This document shows positions 42,124 through 51,849 of a stretch of DNA of 64,000 nucleotides, one piece after another. Each line of letters starts with the position of its first letter. The first letter of the stretch is position 1. The DNA is taken from NCBI GenBank assembly GCA_028278525.1, contig JANQEE010000062.1, positions 34,751 to 98,750 on the forward strand, in the 5' to 3' direction. A program made the translations under genes and the position numbers. Origin of the DNA: Minwuiaceae bacterium. GTDB lineage: Bacteria; Pseudomonadota; Alphaproteobacteria; Minwuiales; Minwuiaceae. The notes beneath the pieces are model-generated. The model was not told the origin of the DNA, searched no databases, and was given only the letters and a program-made list of their open reading frames with translations.

Positions 42124-45100
42124 CGTTCGGGCCGGCCGGCGATGTCGGCCGGTTCGGCCGTGGATCGATACAGGACAGCAAAGCCCCGCTTCACGTCTTC
42201 CTGCACCGCGATCAGAGCCGGCACCACGATCAGCACCAGGACCGACGCAGCCATCAGGCCGAACACGATGGTGACCGCCATCGGGATCAGGAACCGCGCC
42301 TGCAGGCTGGTTTCGAATAGCAGCGGCGTCAGGCCGAGCACGGTGGTGAGCGAGGTGAGAAGGACGGCCCGGAACCGGTCACAGGTGCCGTTCACGATGG
42401 CCTCGAAGACGCCTTCGCGCTTTTCGATGCGCTCGTCGATGGTGCTGACCAGGATGATCGAGTCGTTGACCAGGATGCCAGACAAGCCAAGCAGGGCGAC
42501 CATGCTGAGGATCGTCAGGCTGTAGTCCATCGCCAGGTGGCCGAGGATCGCGCCGATCAAGCCGAACGGGATGATCGCCATGACCACAATAGGCCTGGAG
42601 TAGGAGGCGAAGACCCAGGCCAGGATGATGTAGATTGCGGCGAGGCCGATCATGGCGCCGACCCGCATGTCGGCAAGCGTCTTTGCCTGCTCTTCGGCCT
42701 TGCCGGCGAAGCGGACTTTCAGCCCGTAGCGTTCCATGATGGCCGGCAGGTCGCCTTGCTGAAGCGCGGTGATAACTTCGTTGGCATTGGTGACGGCCTC
42801 GTCGATTTCCGCCGTCACCGCGACTTCCTTCACCCCGTCCTCCCGGCGGATGCGTTCGAACCCGGCCGTCTCCCGCAGCGAGACAACATCGCTCAGCGGC
42901 ACCTCGGCACCCTGCGGCGCGCGCAGGTAGAGGGACCGAAGGTCGGCGCCCGCACTTTGTTCCGCCGGGTACATCACGCGGACGGTGACTTCCTCGTCCT
43001 CGCGGGCGAAGCGTTTGGCCAGCGCGCCCTCGAAGGCATGGCGGACCTGGCGGGCGACAGTTTCGGTGGTGAAACCCAATGCCTTGCCGCGCGGCGTCAG
43101 TTCCAGAATGATTTCCTGTTTGCCGTAGGGCAGGTCATCCTCGATATCGCTCACACCGTCGAAACGCGACAGCAGTTCGCGGACGTCGAGCGCGGCCTGC
43201 TTCAACAAGCCGGTATCCCGGCCCGTCAGACGAATGTCCAGTTCCCGGCCAGGGGGACCGCCGGCCCGTTCACGCAGCGCGATGCGCTCGATACCCGGAA
43301 GCAACTCGATCTTGTCGCGCCAGGTGTTGATAAAGTCGGCCGTTCGCAGGTCCCGGTAATCAGACGGAGTGAGCTCAACCTGCATGCCGCCATAGTGATC
43401 GCCGTTCAGCCTCTGGAAGCGCTCCGCCTGGCTGACGCCGACCTTCGCGAAACTCATGGTGACGACCTCGCCGTCCTCCCCGTGTTCGGCGTTCACCTCC
43501 GTTAGCGCGCGTTCCAACTCCGCGAGCATTTCGGCGGTCCGCTCGCGCGGCGTGCCGGGTGCGAATAGAACGTTGGCGTTCACGGTCTCCGCTTCCGGCG
43601 AGTTGAAGAACACGAAGTCGATGCGGCCGCCCGCTACCAACCCAACGCTGAGCACCAGCATGCTGATGGATGCGGCAACCGTCAGGTACCGCCATCGAAC
43701 GCACCAGGCGACCAGCCGACGGAATGCGCCGTCGCGCAAACGGCCGAAGCCGGCGTCGAACCAGCGGCGGAAGCGGCCGTCCTTTTCGCCCTGGCTGGCC
43801 ATCGCCCCGCGCAGATGGCCCGGCAGGATAAGAAAGCACTCGATCAGGCTGGCGATCAGGACGGACACCACGACATAGGGGATGGCGGAGATGATCTGCC
43901 CGATAATGTCGGAGATGACCAGCAGCGGCAGGAAGGCGGCGATGGTCGTCAGCGACGAGGCGACGACCGGCGGCAGCATGCGCAACGCGCCCGTTTCCGC
44001 GGCTTGCAAAGCCGGCATGCCGGCGGAGCGCCTGGCCGCCGCGTGTTCGCCGACGACGATCGCGTCGTCGACGATAATGCCGAGCGTCATGATCATCGCG
44101 AACAGACTGACCATGTTAATGCTCTGCCCGGAAATCAGCATGACGCCCAGGTTCGCCATCATGGCGACGGGAATGCCGACCGCGACCCAGAACGCAACCC
44201 TGCCGTTCAGGAACACGAACAGGACGAACATGACCAAAAGCAGACCGCCAAGGCCGTTGCGCAGCAGCAGATTGATCCGGTCGCTGATCAGGCCGGCCTG
44301 AACGTCGTATTGATCCAGCCGAAGGTCCGGCGGCAGGGTCGGCAGAACGTCCGCCAGGTAACCTTCCACCACGCTGGCGGCACGCAGAGCATCAGTCGAG
44401 GTGGAGCGTTGCACAAACAGTTCGATTGCCCGGACGCCCAATCTCAGGCCGAGCTTGCCCTTCTTGTCGAAGCTGTCGGTCAGGCGCGCGATATCCCGTA
44501 ACCGGATTTTCTGGCCGCCGGGCAGCGACTTGACCTCGGTATCCGCCAGGCCGGCGGCGTCGGTTTGCAGGCCGATGGAGCGAATCTGTTTTTCCTGCGC
44601 GCCCTCCAAGGTGCCGGAAGGCAAGTCCAGCGACGTCTGCGCAATCCGGTCCGCGATGTCGTTGAGCGTAAGGTCCAGCCGGCGCAGCGTATCGGGCGGT
44701 ATCTCCACCCAGATTTCTTCGTCGCGCGTGCCGAACAGTGTGATCTTGTCGATCCCCCGGCCCAGCAGATCGTCGCGCATCCGCTTTGCAATGGCTTTGA
44801 GTGATGCCTCGCTGTAAGGGCCGGAGATGACAATCCGCGAGATTCCGTCGTAGCGCACGACCCGAGAGACGTTCGGCGTTTCGGATTCCTCGGGCAGCGT
44901 CGTGACCTGCGTGACTGCGGACTCGACGTCGGACAAAGCCGCCTGCATGTCCGCGCCTGGATTGAATTCGACGACGATGGTGCCGACACCTTCCGCCGCG
45001 TAGGACGTGACCTTGCGCACGTCGTCGAGGAAGCGGACTTCCGGTTCGATGGACGCCACGATGTTGGCTTCGACATCGTCGGCGCTGGCGCCCGGCCATT

Positions 45101-45257
45101 CGATGGAAACGCTGACGATGTCGATGCCGAAATCCGGGAATAACTGGGTGTTCAGGCGAAAGACGCCAACCACGCCGGCCAGGATCATCAGGATCATCAA
45201 CAGGTTGGCCGCGTTGCGGTGCCGCACGAAAAGAGAGACCAGAGCGGCCGGATTCAT
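42120..45257 (-). CDS. RND-family multidrug efflux transporter (AcrB/HAE-1-like)
   Basis: 1045-aa inner-membrane proton-driven pump with 12 membrane segments and two large periplasmic loops. Diagnostic features are the first segment with NLLMILMILAGVVGVFRL, the proton-relay segment LGIIVDDAIVVGEH in TM4, the second-half FGLIGAILGHLAMDYSLT and LGLSGILVNDSIILVSTID. It begins 1 bp after the membrane fusion protein gene and is controlled by the tetR gene at the head of the operon. The many-charged, OmpC-partner channel is not encoded here. The substrate range is unknown. Confidence 0.94.
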   Translation of the reverse strand: MNPAALVSLFVRHRNAANLLMILMILAGVVGVFRLNTQLFPDFGIDIVSVSIEWPGASADDVEANIVASIEPEVRFLDDVRKVTSYAAEGVGTIVVEFNPGADMQAALSDVESAVTQVTTLPEESETPNVSRVVRYDGISRIVISGPYSEASLKAIAKRMRDDLLGRGIDKITLFGTRDEEIWVEIPPDTLRRLDLTLNDIADRIAQTSLDLPSGTLEGAQEKQIRSIGLQTDAAGLADTEVKSLPGGQKIRLRDIARLTDSFDKKGKLGLRLGVRAIELFVQRSTSTDALRAASVVEGYLADVLPTLPPDLRLDQYDVQAGLISDRINLLLRNGLGGLLLVMFVLFVFLNGRVAFWVAVGIPVAMMANLGVMLISGQSINMVSLFAMIMTLGIIVDDAIVVGEHAAARRSAGMPALQAAETGALRMLPPVVASSLTTIAAFLPLLVISDIIGQIISAIPYVVVSVLIASLIECFLILPGHLRGAMASQGEKDGRFRRWFDAGFGRLRDGAFRRLVAWCVRWRYLTVAASISMLVLSVGLVAGGRIDFVFFNSPEAETVNANVLFAPGTPRERTAEMLAELERALTEVNAEHGEDGEVVTMSFAKVGVSQAERFQRLNGDHYGGMQVELTPSDYRDLRTADFINTWRDKIELLPGIERIALRERAGGPPGRELDIRLTGRDTGLLKQAALDVRELLSRFDGVSDIEDDLPYGKQEIILELTPRGKALGFTTETVARQVRHAFEGALAKRFAREDEEVTVRVMYPAEQSAGADLRSLYLRAPQGAEVPLSDVVSLRETAGFERIRREDGVKEVAVTAEIDEAVTNANEVITALQQGDLPAIMERYGLKVRFAGKAEEQAKTLADMRVGAMIGLAAIYIILAWVFASYSRPIVVMAIIPFGLIGAILGHLAMDYSLTILSMVALLGLSGILVNDSIILVSTIDERIEKREGVFEAIVNGTCDRFRAVLLTSLTTVLGLTPLLFETSLQARFLIPMAVTIVFGLMAASVLVLIVVPALIAVQEDVKRGFAVLYRSTAEPADIAGRPER

Positions 45258-45258
45258 G

Positions 45259-46512
45259 TCACCGGACCTCTACGGCGACGCCGGGGCCGATTTCCGTGAA
45301 CCGCGTGACCACCACCTGTTCGCCGTCCTCCAGATCGCCGCGCAGCAGGAGGCTGTTGCCGTCGCGGCCGGCGATTTCGACCTTGCGGCGGGTCAGCCGG
45401 CCGTCGTGCACGACGTAGACCGTGTCGTCGCCGTAGAGAACCGTCTCCGGCATCCGGACCACGGACGGATAAAGCCGGTCGGCGATGCGCACTTCGACGA
45501 AGGCGCCCGGACGGATCGGCGCCCGCTCGCCGGCAAGAGCCATGCGCGCGTAGAAATCGACGCCCCCAGTGGTGGCGTCGACACGCGGGCCGATCCGCTC
45601 CACGGTCGCGTCGTAGACCAGGTCACCACCGCCGGAACGCCAGTAGACCCTGGCCGCGCGGCCGTGGATGTTGCCTTCGGCCTGGACAATGCGGCCGTAC
45701 TGGGCGTCGGACAGATGGGCCCTGGCTTCCAGGTAATCCGCTTCGATTAACTCGGCGACCCGGTCGTTGACGCTCAGGCGCCGGCCGACCTCCGCCTCCG
45801 TCTCGGAGAGGAATCCGGAGAAAGGCGCCACCAGCCGGGTTTGCCTTAAATCCCGCTCGGCACGGCGCACGGCCACTTCCAGGCGGGCGATTGCCGCTTT
45901 TTGCTGCCGGGTGCGCGCCGATTCCGCCTCCAGGCTGTGCTGCCGCGTCGCGACCGACTGCTGTTCGAGGCTGAGAGCCATCCTCGATTCATCGAGGGTC
46001 TTCTCGGACACATTGCCGGTTTTGAACAGCCGGGAGACCCGGGCGAGGTCGCGTTCGCGGACCTGCAGCATTTCCTTGTCTCTGGCCAGCGCTTCCGCAT
46101 CGGACGCGCGGCGCGCCTCGATCTCGTCCAACCGCGCCCGCGCTTCCTGCAACTGGGCGGTCTGTTCGTCCATGGTTGCCTGGTAGTCGAACGGATCGAT
46201 CAGGACCAGCAGTTCGCCCTGTTCGACATAACCGCCTTCGCGGAACTGCGGGGCGACTTCGACGACTTCGCCGGCGACCAGGGCCCGCAGTTCCACCTGG
46301 CGTCCGGCGACCACTTCGCCGAACAGGCGAAGCTGCGGCTGCACATCGGCGGCGCGGACCGTCTCCGCACCGACCACCCAAATCTGCTCCTGCGGTTCGT
46401 TGGGGGCGAGCTGCGGTTTGGTTTGCACCAGAAACATGAACCCGCCGACGCCGACGGCGAGGATCAGCAGAGGTAGAATCAGCTTTGCCGCGCCGATCAG
46501 GAACCGTTTCAT
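45259..46512 (-). CDS. RND efflux membrane fusion protein (HlyD/AcrA family)
   Basis: 417-aa periplasmic adaptor. An N-terminal anchor (LPLLILAVGVGGFMFLV, residues 13-29) is followed by a barrel-sandwich strand (GEVVEVAPQFREGGYVEQGE), a long coiled-coil hairpin (about 105-215, DEQTAQLQEARARLDEIEA), the second lipoyl half (RLVAPFSGFLSETEAEVGR) and beta-barrel domains. ATG 46512 overlaps the tetR stop by 4 bp (ATGA); a longer frame extends into tetR and is rejected. It joins the RND pump to an outer-membrane channel. Confidence 0.93.
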   Translation of the reverse strand: MKRFLIGAAKLILPLLILAVGVGGFMFLVQTKPQLAPNEPQEQIWVVGAETVRAADVQPQLRLFGEVVAGRQVELRALVAGEVVEVAPQFREGGYVEQGELLVLIDPFDYQATMDEQTAQLQEARARLDEIEARRASDAEALARDKEMLQVRERDLARVSRLFKTGNVSEKTLDESRMALSLEQQSVATRQHSLEAESARTRQQKAAIARLEVAVRRAERDLRQTRLVAPFSGFLSETEAEVGRRLSVNDRVAELIEADYLEARAHLSDAQYGRIVQAEGNIHGRAARVYWRSGGGDLVYDATVERIGPRVDATTGGVDFYARMALAGERAPIRPGAFVEVRIADRLYPSVVRMPETVLYGDDTVYVVHDGRLTRRKVEIAGRDGNSLLLRGDLEDGEQVVVTRFTEIGPGVAVEVR

Positions 46513-47222
46513 TGGTCGGAGTTCGCCAAAGCGCCGGCCATTGGCAGTCCCAGCATTGTCAGCACGGCGCGGCTGACCACATCGCTGACCTGGGCGACGC
46601 GTTCCGGCGAATATTCCTGCCAGTCCATGCGGGCGAACACAATGGCCCGCTGGAGAGCGAATTGCAGGCAGAGCGTCATCACGCCCTGGGCGAGAAGGCG
46701 TGTGCGCGGGTCGTCTTCCGGCCGCTCCGTCGCGGCGGCGACCAGCGCGCCGATGGCATCGTGCATGGGACCGACATGCTGGTTCATCAACAGGTCGAAG
46801 GCGCCGCCGGGTTCCGCGACTTCTCGCATCAGCAACTGAATGCGCGCCCGCGGCGCGTCGGCGGCGGTGGAGGCTGTGACGAACAGGCAAACGAAGTTTA
46901 CCGCTACTTCCGACAGTTTGGCGCGGTCGCCGCCGGCTTCATTCAGGCCGTCGTGCAGATCGCCGATCAATCGCCGCCGCACCGGTCCCATATCGTCGAT
47001 GATCCGCTCGAAAACCGCCCGGTAGAGGGCTTCCTTGCCGCCGAAATGGTAGGTGATCGCGGACAGGTTCACCTTGGCCCGGCCGACCAGTTGCCGCGTC
47101 GAGACGCCATCGAAGCCCCGCTTCGCGAACAGGCTGACCGCCGCATCGAGCAACCGCTCCCGCGCATCCAGCCGACCGTTCGATGGACCGCCAGCCGAGA
47201 TTAAGTCAAACGTTTGAACCAT
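46509..47222 (-). CDS. TetR-family repressor of the RND operon (CecR/CerR-like)
   Basis: 237-aa regulator. The N-terminal helix-turn-helix reads LDAAVSLFAKRGFDGVSTRQ and LSAITYHFGGKEALYRAVFE. The C-terminal half matches the DUF1956-type ligand domain (ARIQLLMREVAEPGGAFDLL). It is the first gene of tetR-MFP-RND and is translationally coupled to the MFP gene, so it probably represses its own operon until an efflux substrate binds. A perfect palindrome lies in its codons 2-6, and the promoter position implies a leaderless mRNA. Confidence 0.9.
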   Translation of the reverse strand: MVQTFDLISAGGPSNGRLDARERLLDAAVSLFAKRGFDGVSTRQLVGRAKVNLSAITYHFGGKEALYRAVFERIIDDMGPVRRRLIGDLHDGLNEAGGDRAKLSEVAVNFVCLFVTASTAADAPRARIQLLMREVAEPGGAFDLLMNQHVGPMHDAIGALVAAATERPEDDPRTRLLAQGVMTLCLQFALQRAIVFARMDWQEYSPERVAQVSDVVSRAVLTMLGLPMAGALANSDQ

Positions 47223-47256
47223 GCGGGATCGTAGGCAGTGGCCCCTGGGAAAGCAA
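47206..47256 (-). promoter_or_regulatory. tetR promoter and palindromic operator in the first codons
   Basis: On the minus strand -35 TTGCTT (47251-47256) and -10 TACGAT (47228-47233) are 17 bp apart. The ATG of tetR (47222-47220) begins 5 nt after the -10, so transcription should start at or next to the A of the ATG. The perfect 12-bp palindrome TCAAACGTTTGA (47206-47217) lies immediately downstream of this point. Confidence 0.55.
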
Positions 47257-47309
47257 GGTTATTTGGCGGTCGTGAAGGCTGCGGTCTGCGGGTTTCCGCC
47301 CGCTGTCCG

Positions 47310-47894
47310 CTATCGGACGTAGGCGCCCAGGAACTGCCGGATGTTGCGCTCCATCTCGGTGTCGAAATCTCGCGCGAGCGCTTTGGTCATGTCATAGAAA
47401 ACCATATCGCGGTCGTTCAGGGTGATGCTTTGCGGCACGGTCTGCGACCGCCGCGCTTCCGATTCCGTAAAGGCGCGTTCGAACCCGGCCTCGTACACCT
47501 CGATCCTGACGGCCAGCACGGCGTCGTAACGCTTCGACTGTTCGTCGGTGACCAGCCCGGAGAGGCCCTTTTTGGTTTTCAGCTTGGTCTCCGTCGCCGC
47601 GCCGTCCTTGACGATGACGCGCATGTCCGCGGTGCCGCCGGCGGCCACAAGCCGGTCGCTGGCCCATCGGGCGACCACGCTCGCCGGTTGCCGGGGGAAC
47701 TCGTGCTCGACGTTCGGCGGCCTGCCCGGCGGCGTGTATTCGTCGATCACCTCGATCGAATTGACCGTCAGCTGCAGCGGCGGTTTATCGGTGAACGTGA
47801 TTTCCGGAAATGTGGGCGGCGGCACCTGCGCGCAGGCCGCTATCCCGGCACTGACCGTTGCTATCAACGAGACGCGTACGGCTTTTAGGAACAT
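47310..47894 (-). CDS. Putative lipoprotein
   Basis: 194-aa protein. The signal peptide VRVSLIATVSAGIAAC ends in a lipobox with Cys21, so the mature protein is likely lipid-anchored in the envelope. The remainder has no recognised domain; it includes LQLTVNSIEVIDEYTPPG, a charged KTKKGLSGLVTDEQSKRYD and an amphipathic C-terminal helix. Similar proteins of unknown role occur next to hslO in related alphaproteobacteria as far as I recall. It lies 73 bp downstream of hslO on the same strand. Confidence 0.75.
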   Translation of the reverse strand: MFLKAVRVSLIATVSAGIAACAQVPPPTFPEITFTDKPPLQLTVNSIEVIDEYTPPGRPPNVEHEFPRQPASVVARWASDRLVAAGGTADMRVIVKDGAATETKLKTKKGLSGLVTDEQSKRYDAVLAVRIEVYEAGFERAFTESEARRSQTVPQSITLNDRDMVFYDMTKALARDFDTEMERNIRQFLGAYVR

Positions 47895-47967
47895 CGCAAA
47901 CCAGCCCCCCCAATCACAGCGTTCGAAAAATAGCCGCCGGTTTATGGCGATTGCAAGGCGGGGCGCT

Positions 47968-48858
47968 TTAAAACTCGTCTTCGCCGAAGCGATAGGACGA
48001 ATTGCAGAACTCGCAGGTCACAACGACCACGCCGTCTTCCGCCATGTCGGTAATTTCTTCCCGCGGGAAGGAGCGCAGCACGTTCTCCACCCGCTCGCGG
48101 CTGCATCGGCATTGCGGCACCAAAGCACGGGTGTCGTGCACCCAGACGCCGTCCTCGTGGAACAGCCGGTACAACAACTCGCTGCCGGTCAGGCGCGGGT
48201 CGACCAGTTCCTCGGGGCGGGCACTGCTCATCAGTACCGTCGCCGTATGCCAGGCTTCGAAGTCTTCGTCGACCAGCTCCAGGCGGGCCTGATCGCCCGG
48301 CATCCGTTGCAGCATCAGGCCGCCGGCCCGCCAGCCGGTCTCGCCACGGTGTGCCGACAGCGCAATTGCGGTCGCGAGTTGCTCCGACTGTTTGAAGTAA
48401 GCCTGGGCGCATTCGACCAGGGTCGAACCGGAAAGTTCCACGATGCCCTGATACCGCTCGGTATCTTCGCCCTGATCGACGGTGAAGGCGAGATGCCCGG
48501 TTCCGAGCAATTGCGGCAATGTCGGCCGGCCGGAGTTGGGGAGAGCGTCGACGGCGGCCTTGTCGAACTTGGCCATGCCGCGCAGGTGCCCGCCGGTTCG
48601 GAAATCGGTGACCATCAGGCTTACCGGTCCGGTCGACTGGGTTTGCAGCGTGAAGATGCCTTCGAACTTCAGGGTTGCCGACAGCAGCGACGTCAGCGCC
48701 AGCGCTTCGCCCAGCGTCCGCAACACCGGCTCGGGATAGTCGTGGCGTGTCAGGATGGTGTCGACGGTCTCGCCCAGCCGGACAAGCTGGCCGCGCACCC
48801 GGCCGCCCGCCAAATGGAACGGTTGAATCAGATTGTCGGCAATGGCGCCGTCGGTCAC
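47968..48858 (-). CDS. hslO: Redox-regulated chaperone Hsp33
   Basis: 296-aa cytosolic holdase activated by oxidative stress through loss of zinc and disulfide formation. The C-terminal zinc cysteines are in CRCS and CEFC, preceded by VPQ and an interdomain linker; the N-terminal part shows [20 protein letters not shown] and [15 protein letters not shown] 48858 overlaps the argF stop by 4 bp (GTGA), so hslO is coupled to argF, an arrangement common in alphaproteobacteria. Confidence 0.95.
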   Translation of the reverse strand: MTDGAIADNLIQPFHLAGGRVRGQLVRLGETVDTILTRHDYPEPVLRTLGEALALTSLLSATLKFEGIFTLQTQSTGPVSLMVTDFRTGGHLRGMAKFDKAAVDALPNSGRPTLPQLLGTGHLAFTVDQGEDTERYQGIVELSGSTLVECAQAYFKQSEQLATAIALSAHRGETGWRAGGLMLQRMPGDQARLELVDEDFEAWHTATVLMSSARPEELVDPRLTGSELLYRLFHEDGVWVHDTRALVPQCRCSRERVENVLRSFPREEITDMAEDGVVVVTCEFCNSSYRFGEDEF

Positions 48859-49781
48859 TGACCCAGGCACCAGGCCAGAATGCCTTTCTGTGCGTGAAGA
48901 CGGTTTTCGGCCTCGTCGAAGACGACCGACTGCGGCCCGTCGATAACCTCGGCGGTGACTTCTTCGCCGCGATGGGCAGGCAGGCAATGCATGAAGATCG
49001 CGTCCTTCTTGGCACGCGACATCAGCCTTTGGTTCACCTGATAGGGCATCAGCAGGTTATGCCGGTCGCCGGCATCGTCGCCCATGGAAACCCAGGTATC
49101 GGCGACAACGCAGTCGGCGCCGTCGACCGCTGCTTCCGGTTCGGCGCAGACCTTGACGTCGGCGCCTTCCGCCCGGGCCCAATCGACAAGCGCCGGCGGC
49201 GGGCTGAGCGGTTCCGGGCAGGCCAGCCGAAGCTCGTAGCCGAACCGCGCGGCGCCATGGATCCAACTGCTGGCCATGTTGTTGCCGTCGCCAGTCCAGG
49301 TGACGACTTGGCCCTCGATCGATCCCCGATGTTCTTCCAGCGTCATCACATCGGCCATCAACTGGCAGGGATGGCTGCTGTCGGTCAGTCCGTTGATGAC
49401 CGGCACGGTGGCATGTTCGCAGATCTCAAGCAGCGTCGCGTGATCGAAGGTTCTGACCATGATCGCATCGACCATCCGCGACAGCACGCGGGCGGTATCG
49501 CCCGGGGTTTCGCCGCGGCCCATCTGCATGTCCTTGCCGTTCAGGATCAGGCTTTCGCCGCCAAGCTGGCGCATTGCGACGTCGAACGAGATCCTGGTGC
49601 GGGTCGACGGTTTTTCGAACATCATCGCCAGCAGATAACCCGCGAGCGGCGCGTCGTCGTCCGCTTTGGCCTTCGGCGCGCCCCCCCGCGCGGCCTTCAT
49701 GGCGCTCGATTTTTGTAGGATGCCGCGCAGGGTCCCGCTATCGAGCCGGTCGATATCCAAAAAATGGCGCGGTTCCGTCAC
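48855..49781 (-). CDS. argF: Ornithine carbamoyltransferase
   Basis: Anabolic OTCase, 308 aa, making citrulline from ornithine and carbamoyl phosphate. The carbamoyl-phosphate site is [12 protein letters not shown], the ornithine-binding loop is [11 protein letters not shown], and DVWVSMG-like [10 protein letters not shown] is also present. It overlaps argD upstream (49778-49781, ATGA) and hslO downstream by 4 bp each, so the three genes form one translationally coupled operon. Confidence 0.97.
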   Translation of the reverse strand: MTEPRHFLDIDRLDSGTLRGILQKSSAMKAARGGAPKAKADDDAPLAGYLLAMMFEKPSTRTRISFDVAMRQLGGESLILNGKDMQMGRGETPGDTARVLSRMVDAIMVRTFDHATLLEICEHATVPVINGLTDSSHPCQLMADVMTLEEHRGSIEGQVVTWTGDGNNMASSWIHGAARFGYELRLACPEPLSPPPALVDWARAEGADVKVCAEPEAAVDGADCVVADTWVSMGDDAGDRHNLLMPYQVNQRLMSRAKKDAIFMHCLPAHRGEEVTAEVIDGPQSVVFDEAENRLHAQKGILAWCLGQ

Positions 49782-50950
49782 GGCTCCAGCTCACTCGCCG
49801 ATTTGTCGAGGATGTCGACGGCTTCGCCGATATGCTGCTCGTCGATGATCAGCGGCGGCAGCAGACGGACCACGTTGTCGCCCGCGGGGACCGCCAGCAT
49901 GCCATTGGCGCGCAACTTGTGCCAAACGTCGATATTCGGGACTTTGCACTTCAGACCCAGCATCAGGCCCTGGCCGCGCACCTCCTCGAAGATCTCGCCG
50001 TGGCGGTCGACGACGCCGGCAAGCTGCTGCGTGAGATGGTTGGCGACCCGCTGAACCCGGTCCAGGAACCCGTCCTCCAGCACCACATCCAGCACGGCGT
50101 TGCCGACCGCCATGGCCAACGGGTTGCCGCCGAACGTGGTGCCGTGGGTGCCGGCCGTCATGCCGACCGCCGCTTTCTCCGTCGCCAGGCAGGCGCCGAC
50201 GGGGAAGCCCCCGCCGATCCCTTTGGCGATCGCCATGACATCCGGCTCGATCTCCGCCCATTCGTAGGCGAACAGTTTGCCGGTGCGGCCGATGCCGCAT
50301 TGGATTTCGTCCAGCATCATCAGCAGGCCGTGTTCGTCGCAAAGCGTGCGCACCTGCCGGAGGAACGCCGGTTCGATCGGGCGGATGCCGCCTTCGCCCT
50401 GCACCGGTTCGATCAGGATTGCTGCGGTTTCCGGGCCGATGGCGGCGCGCATGGCGTCGATATCGCCGAACGGCACCTGGTCGAAGCCCTCGACGGCGGG
50501 TCCGAACCCGTTGAGCAGCTTGTCCTGGCCGCCGGCGGCGATGGTCGCCAGCGTGCGCCCGTGGAACGCGCCCTCGACAGTGATCACGCGGAAGCGTTCC
50601 GGATTGCCGGTTTCGTCGTGATATTTGCGGATCAGCTTCAGGCCGCACTCGACCGCCTCTGCGCCGGAGTTGGTGAAGAACACCCGGTCGGCGAAGGTGG
50701 CGGCAACCAATCGCTCCGCCAATCGGCCCTGTCCCGAAATCTGGTAGAGGTTCGACGTGTGCCAGAGCTTCTGCGCCTGCGTGGTCAGTGCTTCCACCAG
50801 GTGGGGGTGGGCATGGCCCAGCGCGCAGACGGCGATACCGGCGCCGAAGTCCAGATATCGGTCGCCAGCCTCGTTGAAGATATAGGGACCCTCGCCACGC
50901 TCGAACGCCGCATCGGCCCGAGCGTAAGTAGGCATAAGCGCGGATGTCAC
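49778..50950 (-). CDS. argD: Acetylornithine aminotransferase
   Basis: Class III PLP transaminase of arginine synthesis, 390 aa, converting N-acetylglutamate semialdehyde to N-acetylornithine. Visible motifs are [57 protein letters not shown] and the PLP lysine in [16 protein letters not shown]. The start is GTG 50950 with GGAGG 6 nt before it; the open frame extends further upstream without support. It is followed by argF and preceded by an ABC-2 permease gene 89 bp away. Confidence 0.95.
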   Translation of the reverse strand: MTSALMPTYARADAAFERGEGPYIFNEAGDRYLDFGAGIAVCALGHAHPHLVEALTTQAQKLWHTSNLYQISGQGRLAERLVAATFADRVFFTNSGAEAVECGLKLIRKYHDETGNPERFRVITVEGAFHGRTLATIAAGGQDKLLNGFGPAVEGFDQVPFGDIDAMRAAIGPETAAILIEPVQGEGGIRPIEPAFLRQVRTLCDEHGLLMMLDEIQCGIGRTGKLFAYEWAEIEPDVMAIAKGIGGGFPVGACLATEKAAVGMTAGTHGTTFGGNPLAMAVGNAVLDVVLEDGFLDRVQRVANHLTQQLAGVVDRHGEIFEEVRGQGLMLGLKCKVPNIDVWHKLRANGMLAVPAGDNVVRLLPPLIIDEQHIGEAVDILDKSASELEP

Positions 50951-51039
50951 AATCGGCCTCCAACAAATAGAAGACCGCACCGCGCCGGGACGCAGCGGGC
51001 CTTCGAAAACGGGGAGTATCGGAGTGGCCGCCCGGGCCG

Positions 51040-51849
51040 TCAAGCCTTCAGCTTGTAGCCTTTCGCAATCAATCTCTGGCAGAGAATCCAAAGCGCCACG
51101 TCGACGGCCGCGATGATCAGGGCGCCGCGCAAGACCGGGCTGTCCGACATTCCTAAGAAACCGAACCGGAAGCCATCGATCATGTAGAAGAACGGGTTGG
51201 CATGGGCGATCGCCTGGATCCATTCGGGCAGCCGGTCGATCGAATAGAACGTGCCGGACAGGAACGAAAGCGGCGTCACCACGAAGTTGGTGATCGCCGA
51301 CAGATGGTCGAACTTGTCGGCCCAGAGCCCGGTGATTAGCCCGATCAGCGACATCATCAGCGACGCCGACAGGCAGAAGAATACGATGGCCAGCCCGGAA
51401 TGGACCGTCATCGGTACGAAAATCGCCATGCCGACAGCGACCGACACGGAGACGACGACCCCCCTGGTGACGCCGGCCAGGGTAAAGCCGACCATCATTT
51501 CCGCCGGGCTGAGCGGCGGCATCAGGATGTCGACGATGTTGCCCTGGATCTTGGAGATCAGGATCGACGACGAGGTGTTGGCGAAGGCGTTCTGGGCGAT
51601 CGCCATCATGATCAGGCCCGGTGCGAGAAACACGCTGAACGGCACGTCCCAGGTAATCCGTGCGCCGCCGCCGAACGCCAGGCTGAAGATCGCCAGAAAC
51701 AACAGCGTCGTAATCACCGGGGCCAGAACCGTCTGGGTCGCGACCTTGGCGAAGCGCTGCACCTCTTTCAGGTAGAGGGTGCGAAGCCCGACCCAGTTTA
51801 TCCGGCCCAACGTGACCTGGCTAATTGGCGGTGGTGGCGATACCGTCAT
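51040..51849 (-). CDS. ABC-2 type transporter permease
   Basis: 269-aa inner-membrane protein with six hydrophobic segments. Family features are the N-terminal [55 protein letters not shown] and the C-terminal [20 protein letters not shown] with [16 protein letters not shown], as in YadH/NodJ-like exporters. The usual ATPase gene is not adjacent, so the ATP-binding subunit must be encoded elsewhere. Its ATG overlaps the mscS stop by 4 bp. The cargo is unknown. Confidence 0.9.
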   Translation of the reverse strand: MTVSPPPPISQVTLGRINWVGLRTLYLKEVQRFAKVATQTVLAPVITTLLFLAIFSLAFGGGARITWDVPFSVFLAPGLIMMAIAQNAFANTSSSILISKIQGNIVDILMPPLSPAEMMVGFTLAGVTRGVVVSVSVAVGMAIFVPMTVHSGLAIVFFCLSASLMMSLIGLITGLWADKFDHLSAITNFVVTPLSFLSGTFYSIDRLPEWIQAIAHANPFFYMIDGFRFGFLGMSDSPVLRGALIIAAVDVALWILCQRLIAKGYKLKA

